Source of the DNA: an uncultured Sphingomonadaceae bacterium
Lineage (GTDB): Bacteria; Pseudomonadota; Alphaproteobacteria; Sphingomonadales; Sphingomonadaceae
Direction: 5' to 3'
Length of the DNA: 64,000 nt
Assembly (NCBI GenBank): GCA_937996655.1
Contig: CALKUK010000011.1
Span: forward strand, 124,001-188,000
This document shows positions 16,228-24,515 of this stretch, in pieces. Each line of letters begins with the position of its first letter. Position 1 is the first letter of the stretch. The notes beneath the pieces are model-generated. The model was given only the letters and a program-made list of their open reading frames with translations, made no database searches and had not been told where the DNA came from. The position numbers and the translations under genes are program-made.

Positions 16228-18338
16228 CAGCTTCTTTCCTCATCGGTCATGTTGGTCATCGCTGCGGCGGGGCTATGGGCTCCACCGACGACGGCGATGA
16301 CGTCGATCGTCTTGGTTTCAGGGATTTCGAGAACGGACAGGACCGGCAGCTCTGCCATTTGGGCGCGCAGCAGACGGGCGACGGCCGGCCGGATGGCGGG
16401 CGCAGTCACCACAGCCACACTGCGCGCCGCCATCAGCAGCGGTTGCACCGCATCGCGGACGGAGGAGACCAGACGGCTGGAGAGCGCAGGTTCGAACGGA
16501 TAGAGCGCCTGTGGCCCTGCGCGGACGGCCTGAGCCAGCAGCGCCTCCAGTTCGGGATCGAAGGTGATGACCGGCAAGGGCATGCGCGACGGCACGATGG
16601 TCTGCACAATCAGGGCACCGATCCGCTGGCGCACGGATTCGATGATGCCGGTCTGATCAAGGCCGAGCGCGCCAACCTCCACCATCGCTTCTGCGATGCG
16701 GCGGAAATCCTTCAGCGGCACGCGCTCCAGCAGCATGGCACGGCACAGAGCGGCAATTTGCGCGATGCTGTAAGGCTGGGGGGAAAGACCTGCCGCCAGC
16801 TGCGGGAAATTGTCCTTCAGCGCTTCGACCAAGCCCTGTGCTTCATCAAGGCCGAAGAGTTCAGCCGCACTGCCGGTGACCAGCGCGTTCAGATGGGTCG
16901 CGATGACGGTTGGGGCATCCACGACCGTATATCCGGCAACCACCGCCTCATTGCGTTGATCGGCCGAAATCCAGACCGCATCGAGACCGAAGCACGGGTC
17001 TTTGACCGAACGGCCGGCCAGCTTCTTTTCACAATCCCCGCTGTCGAGGGCGAGCAGATCACGCGCATAGGCCATGTCCTCTCCCATCACGACGCCGGCA
17101 ACGGTGATGCGATAGGCATTGCCTTCGATGGACAGATTGTCCTTCACCTTCACCAGCGGCAGGACAAAGCCGAGTTCCCGCGACAATTGACGTCGGATTC
17201 CGGTGATGCGGGCCATGAGCGGCGCGCCCTTGCGGTCATCGACCAATTCGACAAGGCCGTACCCCAACTCCACAGTGATGGGGGCGGCATCGCTCACATC
17301 ATTCCAGGAAATATGGTGCAGCGGCTCCGACACGGGCATGGGCGGCGGGGGCGGCAACTGCGTGCGTTCCTTCTGCCGCAGCGTCCAGAAGACGCCGCCA
17401 CAAATGGCAGCCGCCGGCAGGATGACGAGATGCGGCATACCGGGGATGAAGCCGAGGATCGTCATGATCGCCGCCACCGGCGCCCAAGCGCGGGAGGCAC
17501 CGAACTGGCTGCCGATCTGGCCCGACAGGTCCAAGGGCGAGGAAACGCGCGTGACAATGGCGGCAGCGGCAATCGACAGCAACAGGGCCGGGATTTGTGC
17601 GACCAAAGCATCGCCGATGGCGAGCATGGTGTAGGTGCGCGCAGCTTCCGGTAGGCCAAGATTGTGGCTGACAACGCCCAAGATGATGCCGCCGACGATG
17701 TTGACGAACAGGATGATCAGCCCGGCAACCGCATCGCCTTTGACGAATTTGGACGCACCATCCATCGAGCCATAGAAATCGGCTTCGGTGCCGACATCGT
17801 GGCGACGGGCCTTGGCTTCATCTGGGGAGATGAGGCCGGCGTTGAGATCCGCATCAATCGCCATTTGCTTGCCGGGAAGGGCATCAAGCGTGAAGCGCGC
17901 AGAGACTTCTGACACGCGGCCGGCGCCCTTGGTGATGACCACCAGGTTGATGACGAGCAGAACAGCAAAAACGAAGATGCCGACGATATAATCGCCGCCG
18001 ATCAGGAAGCTGCCGAACGCTTCAATCACATGGCCTGCCGCGGCTGTTCCTTCATGGCCATGAACCAGAACGACTCGGGTGGAGGCCACGTTGAGCGAGA
18101 GGCGCGCAATGGTGGCGAGCAGCAGCACAGTCGGGAAGGCTGAGAAATCGAGCGGCTTGGCGGCGTTGAGCGCCACCATGAGCACGGCCATCGAAATGAC
18201 GATGTTGGCGATGAACCCCAGATCCAGCAGGATCGCCGGAACCGGCACGATCATCAGCACGACAAGCATCAGGATCGCGATGGGCAAGATACCGCTGCGT
18301 GCGGTGATGGCCCAAGCGGGCAAAGCGAAGCGACCCAT
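16227..18338 (-). CDS. flhA: Flagellar type III export apparatus protein FlhA
   Basis: A 703-residue FlhA, close to the family's usual length. About eight membrane segments occupy the first 330 residues and include the conserved cytosolic FHIPEP-region sequence RVSEVSARFTLDALPGKQMAIDADLNAGLISPDEAKARR. The C-terminal half is the cytosolic substrate-docking domain. It overlaps its neighbours by one base on each side (SLT gene and fliA). It forms the inner-membrane export gate; the partner genes flhB and fliPQR are outside the window. Confidence 0.97.
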   Translation of the reverse strand: MGRFALPAWAITARSGILPIAILMLVVLMIVPVPAILLDLGFIANIVISMAVLMVALNAAKPLDFSAFPTVLLLATIARLSLNVASTRVVLVHGHEGTAAAGHVIEAFGSFLIGGDYIVGIFVFAVLLVINLVVITKGAGRVSEVSARFTLDALPGKQMAIDADLNAGLISPDEAKARRHDVGTEADFYGSMDGASKFVKGDAVAGLIILFVNIVGGIILGVVSHNLGLPEAARTYTMLAIGDALVAQIPALLLSIAAAAIVTRVSSPLDLSGQIGSQFGASRAWAPVAAIMTILGFIPGMPHLVILPAAAICGGVFWTLRQKERTQLPPPPPMPVSEPLHHISWNDVSDAAPITVELGYGLVELVDDRKGAPLMARITGIRRQLSRELGFVLPLVKVKDNLSIEGNAYRITVAGVVMGEDMAYARDLLALDSGDCEKKLAGRSVKDPCFGLDAVWISADQRNEAVVAGYTVVDAPTVIATHLNALVTGSAAELFGLDEAQGLVEALKDNFPQLAAGLSPQPYSIAQIAALCRAMLLERVPLKDFRRIAEAMVEVGALGLDQTGIIESVRQRIGALIVQTIVPSRMPLPVITFDPELEALLAQAVRAGPQALYPFEPALSSRLVSSVRDAVQPLLMAARSVAVVTAPAIRPAVARLLRAQMAELPVLSVLEIPETKTIDVIAVVGGAHSPAAAMTNMTDEERS

Positions 18339-19114
18339 TATTGGCCCCCGCCCATGTCGGCGAGCCGCTGATAGGCGGCCTGCGCAAATTCCACCGAAAG
18401 CTTGTCGGGCATGGGTTCAAAATCGGCGAAGCGCATCAGTGCCCGCGTCGTCGGGCGGCTTTCCGAAACCGTGCGGACAGTTGACGACCCGATGGGGGCA
18501 TTGAGCTTCGCCGCGAACGTCTCACGGATATCGCTCAGGCTGCGCGCACGCCCATCTGCTGCAAAGAAGATGGAATGGTTGGCCGCGGCCGCCTGCGGGA
18601 AGAGGGGGGCAGCTGCCTGCGCCGGATCTGCATCATGCGCGCGCAGGAACTTGAGCGCACCATCTGCGCCGAGAAAATGGGCGAGGTAGAGATCAACCTG
18701 CTCGGCCGGGCGGCCAAGGCCGGTTTCCAGAAAGTCCTGATTGTCGGATGCGAGTTCCCCCGCCATTGCAGAGGATGCATCGGCATCAAAGCGCAGGTCC
18801 AAGATGGTCTGTCGCAGCGTCGGGTCGGCAATCACGTGGCGGCCAGCGGGCGTGGTGGAAATGGCCTCCGCCGCCCAGCCGAGGCCATGGTCTGCACCAT
18901 GTGCCTTCAGCGTGCCGAGCCAGGTGTCCTTAGTGAATTGGAAAAGACCTGCCGCGCTCGAGGTGGAGGCCTGCGCCTGCGGGTTCAGGCTGCTTTCCAC
19001 GCGCGCCTGATTGAGGAGATAGCCGAAATCGATCCCCGTTCGCGCCGACGCATTGGCGACGGCGTTATGGACCGGGGATCGGCTGGCCGTGGTAATGATG
19101 GTCGTATCTGCCAC
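18338..19114 (-). CDS. Lytic transglycosylase (SLT domain), flagellar
   Basis: A 258-residue protein with an SLT lysozyme-like domain at about 20-85: the catalytic glutamate lies in NQARVESSLNPQAQA and AAGLFQFTKDTW follows. It probably opens peptidoglycan for rod passage, replacing the muramidase half missing from FlgJ in the opposite operon. The start is placed at GTG 19114, preceded by GGGAAG, because a sigma-54 promoter at 19151-19165 would put the transcript start downstream of the ATG at 19147. No clear signal peptide is visible, so export via the flagellar apparatus is possible. It overlaps flhA by one base. Confidence 0.8.
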   Translation of the reverse strand: MADTTIITTASRSPVHNAVANASARTGIDFGYLLNQARVESSLNPQAQASTSSAAGLFQFTKDTWLGTLKAHGADHGLGWAAEAISTTPAGRHVIADPTLRQTILDLRFDADASSAMAGELASDNQDFLETGLGRPAEQVDLYLAHFLGADGALKFLRAHDADPAQAAAPLFPQAAAANHSIFFAADGRARSLSDIRETFAAKLNAPIGSSTVRTVSESRPTTRALMRFADFEPMPDKLSVEFAQAAYQRLADMGGGQ

Positions 19115-19150
19115 TTGGGCTTCCCTGTTGAACAATTCGGGAAGCATTCA

Positions 19151-19165
19151 GCAAAGGCCGTGCCA
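19151..19165 (-). promoter_or_regulatory. Sigma-54 promoter for SLT-flhA-fliA
   Basis: On the minus strand the sequence reads TGGCAC, 5 bp, TTGC, a perfect -24/-12 element (TGGCACGGCCTTTGC). Transcription would begin near 19139, just downstream of the ATG at 19147. It lies in the 55-bp gap between the FlgN-like stop and the GTG start. Confidence 0.8.
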
Positions 19166-19169
19166 GTTC

Positions 19170-19496
19170 TTAGATGAGCGTAGCGCGGCCCAGTTTTCCG
19201 GCGTTTGTATAGGTGTGGGTCACCCGTTCACCGCGCTGATGCGTCAATCTTTCGAGCCGCTGGGACACCCTGTCCGTCAGGAAATTGACCCGGCCACGCG
19301 CGGCTTCTGCCTGACGCAAAGCATAGTCGAACCGGGGGCGGTCTTCCTGAACGGACGGTGTTTCAGCCCGCACGGCCTCCAGCGCGCTGGCGACGCGGGC
19401 GGTTGCGTCTTCAACAGCAATGACGTCTCCGGCGTCGAGCGCGCTGATCAAGGCGCCCTGGCAATCGATCAACCGATCAATGGCACGCGACCGCAT
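19170..19496 (-). CDS. FlgN-like flagellar chaperone (putative)
   Basis: A 108-residue, highly helical, charged protein with no signal or membrane segment, encoded directly after flgM with a one-base overlap. Its size, coiled-coil-like make-up and position match FlgN-type chaperones that hold FlgK and FlgL before export. Sequence similarity is too weak to be sure; the call rests on operon position. Confidence 0.55.
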   Translation of the reverse strand: MRSRAIDRLIDCQGALISALDAGDVIAVEDATARVASALEAVRAETPSVQEDRPRFDYALRQAEAARGRVNFLTDRVSQRLERLTHQRGERVTHTYTNAGKLGRATLI

Positions 19497-19762
19497 TACA
19501 GATAGGCCTGAAATGACATGGCATCAGCAATCGCCGTCGTATCGACAGGATAGCTGCCCTGCGCAATTGCGGTGCGGATTTGCGCAAGCTTTACATAGTC
19601 CACCGGCGGGCCTTCGCTCGCAATTTTGGAGGCCATGCTGAAAAGCCGCGGAACATCCGCAGGCGCCGGGCCACTGCCCGTGTTCAGGGTCGGCTTGGGC
19701 GCGGCATTCCGCACAATTTGCGGCGCTTGCGCGCTGCTGGATGAGCTGACTGGATCGACCAT
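19496..19762 (-). CDS. flgM: Negative regulator of flagellin synthesis (anti-sigma-28)
   Basis: An 88-residue protein with a low-complexity, disordered N-terminus rich in Ser, Ala and Pro and a helical C-terminus (VDYVKLAQIRTAIAQGSYPVDTTAIADAM), the FlgM sigma-28-binding signature. It binds and inhibits FliA until the hook-basal body is complete, then is exported. It lies between flgA and the FlgN-like gene; FliA itself is the last gene in the run. Confidence 0.88.
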   Translation of the reverse strand: MVDPVSSSSSAQAPQIVRNAAPKPTLNTGSGPAPADVPRLFSMASKIASEGPPVDYVKLAQIRTAIAQGSYPVDTTAIADAMSFQAYL

Positions 19763-19847
19763 CGTCCTGTTCCCTCAAGTGACCTGTCATGAACCCGACA
19801 GGCCTTCCTGAGAGCAGTAACGACAATTTGACGCAGCGTTTTAGGGG

Positions 19848-20285
19848 TTAGTTGATGGAATTCGCACGGACGCGTCCGGCGCCCAATATGGTCACGCTGA
19901 CTGGCGCATTTCCGTCACTTGGACGTACCCGGACCGTATGTCCGACGCGACCGTCCTCTACTGCGGTGGCGGCGGTTGAAACAGAAAATCCTGCACCTTC
20001 GACAAAAAGCTCAACCACGTCGCCTTTGCGCACGTCGGGTTCGGAAGGGCCTTGGGGGGGCGCCACCAGCGGCACCAAAATGCGCCAGCCCAAAGACGGG
20101 CAGCGCACGGCCAGGGCATTTCCGCCCACTGGCGCAATCTCGGCCGGCGCGGGGCAGCGCGGCAGTTTAAGCCGCCGGTCTACGGGAACAGCGCTGCCAA
20201 TAGCGGCAATGCGCGCATCAATGTCTCCCAGATCTTCAAACGACAGGGGCAGGGCCGCAGCCAGGGCAAAGGGGGCGATCAACAT
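19848..20285 (-). CDS. flgA: Flagellar P-ring assembly chaperone FlgA
   Basis: A 145-residue exported protein with an N-terminal signal peptide (about 1-14) and the FlgA/SAF-type C-terminal domain (KGDVVELFVEGAGFSVSTAATAVEDGRVGHTVRVR). FlgA helps FlgI assemble the P-ring in the periplasm. It is shorter than the ~220-residue enterobacterial protein, mainly in the N-terminal domain. A sigma-54 promoter lies 31 bp upstream, so it heads the leftward operon. Confidence 0.88.
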   Translation of the reverse strand: MLIAPFALAAALPLSFEDLGDIDARIAAIGSAVPVDRRLKLPRCPAPAEIAPVGGNALAVRCPSLGWRILVPLVAPPQGPSEPDVRKGDVVELFVEGAGFSVSTAATAVEDGRVGHTVRVRPSDGNAPVSVTILGAGRVRANSIN

Positions 20286-20315
20286 ATAGGTCTCCGGATG
20301 GTCCCCGAAGGAACA

Positions 20316-20330
20316 GCAAGAGGTGTGCCA
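20316..20330 (-). promoter_or_regulatory. Sigma-54 promoter for the flgA operon
   Basis: Minus-strand TGGCAC, 5 bp (ACCTC), TTGC is a perfect -24/-12 element located about 31 bp upstream of the flgA start. It faces away from the flgB promoter 114 bp to the right. Confidence 0.85.
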
Positions 20331-20443
20331 ATGGCGTAAAGACAGCCATGCGTGGGTGCTGGACCGTGTCCGCCGTCAGAAAAACGACAGGGCTGGATCA
20401 TGCGTGGGGCAGGACAGTCCCCTAAAAGGCCGAATTTCGGACT

Positions 20444-20458
20444 TGGCACGCCGATTGC
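20444..20458 (+). promoter_or_regulatory. Sigma-54 promoter for the flgB operon
   Basis: Plus-strand TGGCAC (20444-20449), 5 bp, TTGC (20455-20458) is a perfect -24/-12 element. It lies 52 bp before flgB and, with the divergent flgA promoter, makes the 225-bp gap a shared enhancer-dependent control region. Confidence 0.88.
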
Positions 20459-20510
20459 TTAGTAGCTCCAGCGCAGGCCCGGTGGTCGGTCCTGCATCGG
20501 AGACTATGAC

Positions 20511-20852
20511 ATGCCCACATTCGACGGATTGTTCGGCATCCATTCCACAGCTCTCGCGCTGCGGTCCCAGCGCATGTCGGTGCTGGCGTCGAACATCGCC
20601 AATGCCGCTACGCCCAATTACAAGGCCCGAGACCTCGACTTTCGAGCAGCGCTACAAAGCGCGGAGGCCGGCCAGTCACCGGATAAGGCATTGCGCTACC
20701 GCGTGCCTGTGCAGCCCTCTTTGGATGGCAATACGGTTGAGATGTCGGTGGAACAGACCGCCTTTGCCGAAAATGCCATCGCTTACCGTGCGACACTTTC
20801 GTTCCTGCAGGGCCGGGTCGGCACCATCACACGGGCATTGAAGGGAGAATGA
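20511..20852 (+). CDS. flgB: Flagellar basal-body rod protein FlgB
   Basis: A 113-residue proximal rod protein with the N-terminal rod motif LASNIANAATPNYKARDLDF (about 24-43). It is a little shorter than the ~135-residue enterobacterial protein. It has no signal peptide because it is exported by the flagellar type III system. It is the first gene of the rightward operon, behind a sigma-54 promoter, and overlaps flgC by 4 bp. Confidence 0.95.
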   Translation: MPTFDGLFGIHSTALALRSQRMSVLASNIANAATPNYKARDLDFRAALQSAEAGQSPDKALRYRVPVQPSLDGNTVEMSVEQTAFAENAIAYRATLSFLQGRVGTITRALKGE

Positions 20853-21259
20853 CCATGGCGTCCCCTCTTTCCCTTTTTGATATTAGCGGGCGGGCCATGG
20901 CAGCGCAGCTGGTGCGTCTCAACACGACGGCGTCCAACCTTGCCAATGCGGGTTCGGTCTCCGGGAGCGAGGCGCAAGCCTATCGCGCGATGAAGCCCGT
21001 TTTCCGAACGGTGATGGAGGCCGATGGCCGCGCGACCGTTTCGGTGGAGCGGATTGATCAGTCGACGACAAAGCCCGTCAAACGACACGACCCCAATCAC
21101 CCGCTGGCGGATGGCAATGGCGATGTGTGGGAAGCCGCTGTCGATGGCGCGGCGGAGCTGGTCGAGATGATTGAGACGTCCCGACAATATCAAAACAACG
21201 TTCAGGTTCTGCAGACGGCCAAGGGCCTGATGCTCGACACATTGAGGATTGGCCAATGA
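20849..21259 (+). CDS. flgC: Flagellar basal-body rod protein FlgC
   Basis: A 136-residue rod protein. The N-terminus has the LNTTASNLANAGSVSG rod motif and the C-terminus the helical VEMIETSRQYQNNVQVLQTAKGLMLDTLRIGQ that packs in the rod core. Both lengths and ends are complete. It overlaps flgB upstream and flgD downstream by 4 bp each, so translation is coupled. Confidence 0.95.
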   Translation: MTMASPLSLFDISGRAMAAQLVRLNTTASNLANAGSVSGSEAQAYRAMKPVFRTVMEADGRATVSVERIDQSTTKPVKRHDPNHPLADGNGDVWEAAVDGAAELVEMIETSRQYQNNVQVLQTAKGLMLDTLRIGQ

Positions 21260-21558
21260 CGACAATTGCAAATGTTGCGACCACCCCGGGGAAAAGCACC
21301 GTGGCGGCCGCGTCTCAGCTTAACCAGACGGACTTTCTCCGCCTGATGACCGAGCAGCTCAAGCAGCAGGACCCGACCAATCCGGCGGACCCTGCGGAAA
21401 TGGCCGCGCAAATGGCCCAGTTCGCAAGCTCGACTGGCATTTCGGAAATGAACACCTCCCTGAAGGAGATCGCGGATCTTGTCGCGAGCCAGAGCGTCCT
21501 TCTCCAATCCATCCAGGCCGCCACCGCTCAGACGGCGGCGCAGACAAAGGTTTCGTGA
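21256..21558 (+). CDS. flgD: Flagellar hook capping protein FlgD, short form
   Basis: A 100-residue protein with the FlgD N-terminal signature LNQTDFLRLMTEQLKQQDPTNPADPAEMAAQMAQFASSTGISEMN (about 23-66). The C-terminal Tudor/FNIII-like cap domains of the ~220-residue protein are absent and there is no frameshift continuation: flgE begins 2 bp after the stop. It is a natural short FlgD that scaffolds hook polymerisation with minimal structure. Confidence 0.9.
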   Translation: MTTIANVATTPGKSTVAAASQLNQTDFLRLMTEQLKQQDPTNPADPAEMAAQMAQFASSTGISEMNTSLKEIADLVASQSVLLQSIQAATAQTAAQTKVS

Positions 21559-21559
21559 C

Positions 21560-22378
21560 ATGACATTTTATACCTCCATCTCCGGCACCAAGGGTGCTCA
21601 GGCCGATATCGCCACCATTTCCAACAACCTCGCCAACGCGCAGACGACGGGGTTCAAACGGAGCCGTGTTGAATTTGGTGATCTCTTCGCGGCAGCGCCC
21701 ACACAGACGGCCCGCGAAGTGGCCGGGCAAGGTGTCCGCGTCATGGCGATCATGCAGCAGTTCGGCCAAGGCACGCTGGCGACCACGGATAAGGCGCTTG
21801 ACCTCGGCGTGGCCGGCGATGGCTTTTTTGTGGTGCGAAGCGCGCCGCCGACCAACGACGTGACCTACACTCGCGCCGGCGCCTTCAATATTGATGCGAA
21901 CCGGTTCGTGGTCGATACGCTTGGATCCCGCCTTCAGGTTCTGCCAGTGGATGCGCAGGGCCAGGTGACGGGGATGACGCTGAATGACTTCAACGTGCCA
22001 ACCGTCTCACCCGTCAACGCGAATGCCGCGCTGGTCAGCGTCACCATCGGTCTTGATGGTTTGGCCAAGGCAAGCTTTTCAGACGGCACCACGCAGAATA
22101 TCGGCAAGGTGGCACTCGCCAACTTCAATTCGCTGGAAGGCTTGCGCCCGATTGGCGACGCGCACTGGCGCCCGACCGATTTCAGCGGTGCCGCGATCAT
22201 CGGGGAAGCCTCGACGGGCTCGCTTGGTGAAATCCGGGCGGGCACACTCGAGCGCGCCAATGTGGAGGTGACCGAGGAAATGGTCGCCTTGATCGCGGCG
22301 CAGCGCAATTTTCAGGCAAATGCCAAGGCTCTCGATGCGGAATCGAACATGAGCCAGGCGATCATGCAGGCGCTTTGA
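21560..22378 (+). CDS. flgE: Flagellar hook protein FlgE, short form
   Basis: A 272-residue hook-family protein. It has the N-terminal ISNNLANAQTTGFKRSRVEFGDLF motif and the C-terminal RANVEVTEEMVALIAAQRNFQANAKALDAESNMSQAIMQAL helix that mark FlgE/F/G family members. Its position right after flgD identifies it as FlgE, but it lacks most of the variable hook domains of the ~400-residue proteins. The start is at 21560, two bases after the flgD stop; the earlier ATG at 21479 lies inside flgD. Confidence 0.88.
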   Translation: MTFYTSISGTKGAQADIATISNNLANAQTTGFKRSRVEFGDLFAAAPTQTAREVAGQGVRVMAIMQQFGQGTLATTDKALDLGVAGDGFFVVRSAPPTNDVTYTRAGAFNIDANRFVVDTLGSRLQVLPVDAQGQVTGMTLNDFNVPTVSPVNANAALVSVTIGLDGLAKASFSDGTTQNIGKVALANFNSLEGLRPIGDAHWRPTDFSGAAIIGEASTGSLGEIRAGTLERANVEVTEEMVALIAAQRNFQANAKALDAESNMSQAIMQAL

Positions 22379-22386
22379 ACTAAGCC

Positions 22387-23130
22387 ATGGACCGCCTGAT
22401 CTATAACAGCCTGTCGGCGTTGAAGGGGGCCGCTGCCAAGCAAGCAGCGACTGCCAACAATCTGGCCAATGCGGCCACGCCGGGCTTTAAGGCAGACCTG
22501 TCTGAGGCACAGGCGCTTTGGCTGCGAGGCCAGGGCTTTGAAAGCCGGGCACCGACGTCGCAGGAGGTCTTGTCGGCAGATCTGCGGGCAGGGGTTGTCG
22601 TCTCCACCGGTCGTGCGCTGGATGTCGCGATCGACAATGACGCGCTGTTTGCGGTCCAGTCGCCCGAAGGGGAGGAAGCCTATACCCGGCGCGGCGACTT
22701 TCAGCTGTCGGACAGTGGCTTGCTGACCACGGGCGATGGTCGGCCGGTGCTCGGTCAGCAGGGGCCGATCACGCTGCCGTCGGCAGACAACGTCTCCATC
22801 GACCCACAGGGCCGCATCTCCATCGTGCCCATAGGGGGTGACCCGGCAGAGCCGCAGGAGGTTGACCGGCTGAAACTGGTGACCCCGGCAGGGATCGGCG
22901 CGACGAAGGGCCTTGATGGCCTGTTCCGCGCGACAACCGGTGATGCGCTGCCAACTGATCCCGATGCGCGCGTCAGCACCGGGCATCTGGAATCGTCAAA
23001 CGTCTCTTCCACCGAGGCGCTCGTCGACATGATTGAAGCCAGTCGGGCGTGGGACGTTCAACTCAAGCTGCTGGGCGATGTGCGAGACCTCGATACCTCC
23101 ACGTCCCAGCTCATGAACCTCAACCAGTAA
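22387..23130 (+). CDS. flgF: Flagellar basal-body rod protein FlgF
   Basis: A 247-residue proximal rod protein starting MDRLIYNSLSALKGAAAKQAATANNLANAATPGFKADL, the usual FlgF N-terminus, with the DVAIDNDALFAVQSPEG and YTRRGDFQL strands of the D1 domain and a C-terminal NVSSTEALVDMIEASRAWDVQLKL helix. Length and ends are normal. It is 8 bp after flgE and 16 bp before flgG. Confidence 0.95.
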   Translation: MDRLIYNSLSALKGAAAKQAATANNLANAATPGFKADLSEAQALWLRGQGFESRAPTSQEVLSADLRAGVVVSTGRALDVAIDNDALFAVQSPEGEEAYTRRGDFQLSDSGLLTTGDGRPVLGQQGPITLPSADNVSIDPQGRISIVPIGGDPAEPQEVDRLKLVTPAGIGATKGLDGLFRATTGDALPTDPDARVSTGHLESSNVSSTEALVDMIEASRAWDVQLKLLGDVRDLDTSTSQLMNLNQ

Positions 23131-23146
23131 GCAGGAAGACACAGAC

Positions 23147-23935
23147 ATGACCATCGGCGCTCTCCACGTCGCACGCACCGGCCTCGACGCGCAGAATATG
23201 CGGATGCAGGTGATCGCCAACAATCTGGCGAACGTGAACACCACCGGCTTCAAACGCGACCGCGCGAGTTTTGATACGCTCGCTTATCAGGCGGTTGTCT
23301 CTGCCGGGGCAACGTCTTCTGGCGACAATAAATTTGCAACCGGCCTCAACCTTGGCACCGGTGTGAAGGTGGGCGGAACCACGCGGATCGACACGCAGGG
23401 CACGATTGCCACGACGGGGAATGCGCTTGACCTCGCGGTGGAGGGGGCGGGCTATTTTCAAGTTCTGATGCCCGATGGTCGCACCGGCTTCACCCGCGCA
23501 GGCAATTTCACGCTGTCACCGGAAGGGACAATCGTCACGCCTTCGGGCTTGCCGCTCCAGCCGCAAATCCAGATCCCTGAAGGGACAACGCAGATCACGG
23601 TTGGGTCGGACGGCACCGTCTCGGCGCAGCTGCCCGGGCAGACGGCCCTGTCGCAGCTGGGCCGCATTGAGACGGCCCGTTTCATGAATGCCGCTGGTCT
23701 TGCGCCGGGCGGGGACAACATCCTGATGGAAACGCCGGCATCCGGCACCCCGCAAACGGGTGCGCCTGGGGAAGCAGGGCGCGGCCTCATCCGATCCGGC
23801 GCGCTTGAAGGGTCCAACGTCAATGTTGTCGAAGAGCTGGTCGACATGATCGAGACCCAGCGGGCCTATGAGGTCAATTCCAAGATGATCCAGGCAACGG
23901 ATGAGATGATGCGCAATGCGAACCAGCAGCTTTAG
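23147..23935 (+). CDS. flgG: Flagellar distal rod protein FlgG
   Basis: A 262-residue distal rod protein of normal length. It has the N-terminal VIANNLANVNTTGFKRDRASF motif, the D1 strand ALDLAVEGAGYFQVLMPDGRTGFTRAGNFTL, and the C-terminal EGSNVNVVEELVDMIETQRAYEVNSKMIQATDEMM helix typical of FlgG. It overlaps flgH by 20 bp. Confidence 0.97.
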   Translation: MTIGALHVARTGLDAQNMRMQVIANNLANVNTTGFKRDRASFDTLAYQAVVSAGATSSGDNKFATGLNLGTGVKVGGTTRIDTQGTIATTGNALDLAVEGAGYFQVLMPDGRTGFTRAGNFTLSPEGTIVTPSGLPLQPQIQIPEGTTQITVGSDGTVSAQLPGQTALSQLGRIETARFMNAAGLAPGGDNILMETPASGTPQTGAPGEAGRGLIRSGALEGSNVNVVEELVDMIETQRAYEVNSKMIQATDEMMRNANQQL

Positions 23936-24515
23936 TCTGACACTGGCCCTCCTGCTGATGTCGTCCCCAATTGGGGCGGCGGAGCGCGGGGCTGTGTTCT
24001 CAAACGCCGGCTATACTCCGCTCACATCCGGTGCACGCGCCGGGCAGGTGGGCGATATTCTGACGGTCATGCTCGTCGAGCGGACGACGGCCACAAAGTC
24101 CAATTCGGCCAGCACAGGCCGCGATGGTGCAGTCGGGATTACGCCGCCTGCGACCGGGATTTTGAACGCGCTCAAATCCACCGATTTAAGCGCAAGCGGC
24201 AACCAGTCGTTCAAGGGGAAGGGCGAGGCCGCCCAGTCCAACGCGCTTTCAGGCGAAATCGCGGTGACGGTGGTCTCGGTTCGACCCAATGGAGTGCTCG
24301 AAGTGAAAGGCGAAAAATTCCTCAAGCTCAATCGGGGCGATGAACGCATCGAACTGACGGGGCTTGTGCGGATCGCAGACATTTCCGCTGACAACCGCGT
24401 CTTCTCGACACGGGTCGCCAACGCACGCATTGCCTATACGGGCAAGGGCGAGATTGCGCGTGGCAGCAAGCAGGGCTGGCTCCAGGCCTTCTTCTCCAAG
24501 ATCAGTCCTTTCTGA
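23916..24515 (+). CDS. flgH: Flagellar L-ring protein FlgH lacking the lipoprotein cysteine
   Basis: A 199-residue L-ring protein with an N-terminal signal peptide ending near SSPIGAA (about residue 22) and the FlgH core: RAGQVGDILTVMLVERTTATKSNSAS, GEIAVTVVSVRPNGVLEVKGEKFLKLNRGDERIELTGLVR and the C-terminal GWLQAFFSKISPF. FlgH is normally an outer-membrane lipoprotein acylated on a cysteine in an LxxC box, but this protein contains no cysteine anywhere. It is about 30 residues shorter than the enterobacterial form. It overlaps flgI by one base. Confidence 0.93.
   Translation: MRTSSFSLTLALLLMSSPIGAAERGAVFSNAGYTPLTSGARAGQVGDILTVMLVERTTATKSNSASTGRDGAVGITPPATGILNALKSTDLSASGNQSFKGKGEAAQSNALSGEIAVTVVSVRPNGVLEVKGEKFLKLNRGDERIELTGLVRIADISADNRVFSTRVANARIAYTGKGEIARGSKQGWLQAFFSKISPF

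Noticed and set aside
16275..17654. Long open frame opposite flhA (459 codons), with similar long frames opposite leuA, ilvB and ychF
   Set aside because: These are antisense shadows of well-supported genes in GC-rich DNA. They lack ribosome sites and recognisable protein motifs.
19763..19847. Small CCTGTC/GACAGG inverted repeat between flgA and flgM
   Set aside because: The stem is only 6 bp with no T-run and no promoter match. It gives no firm evidence for a terminator or operator.
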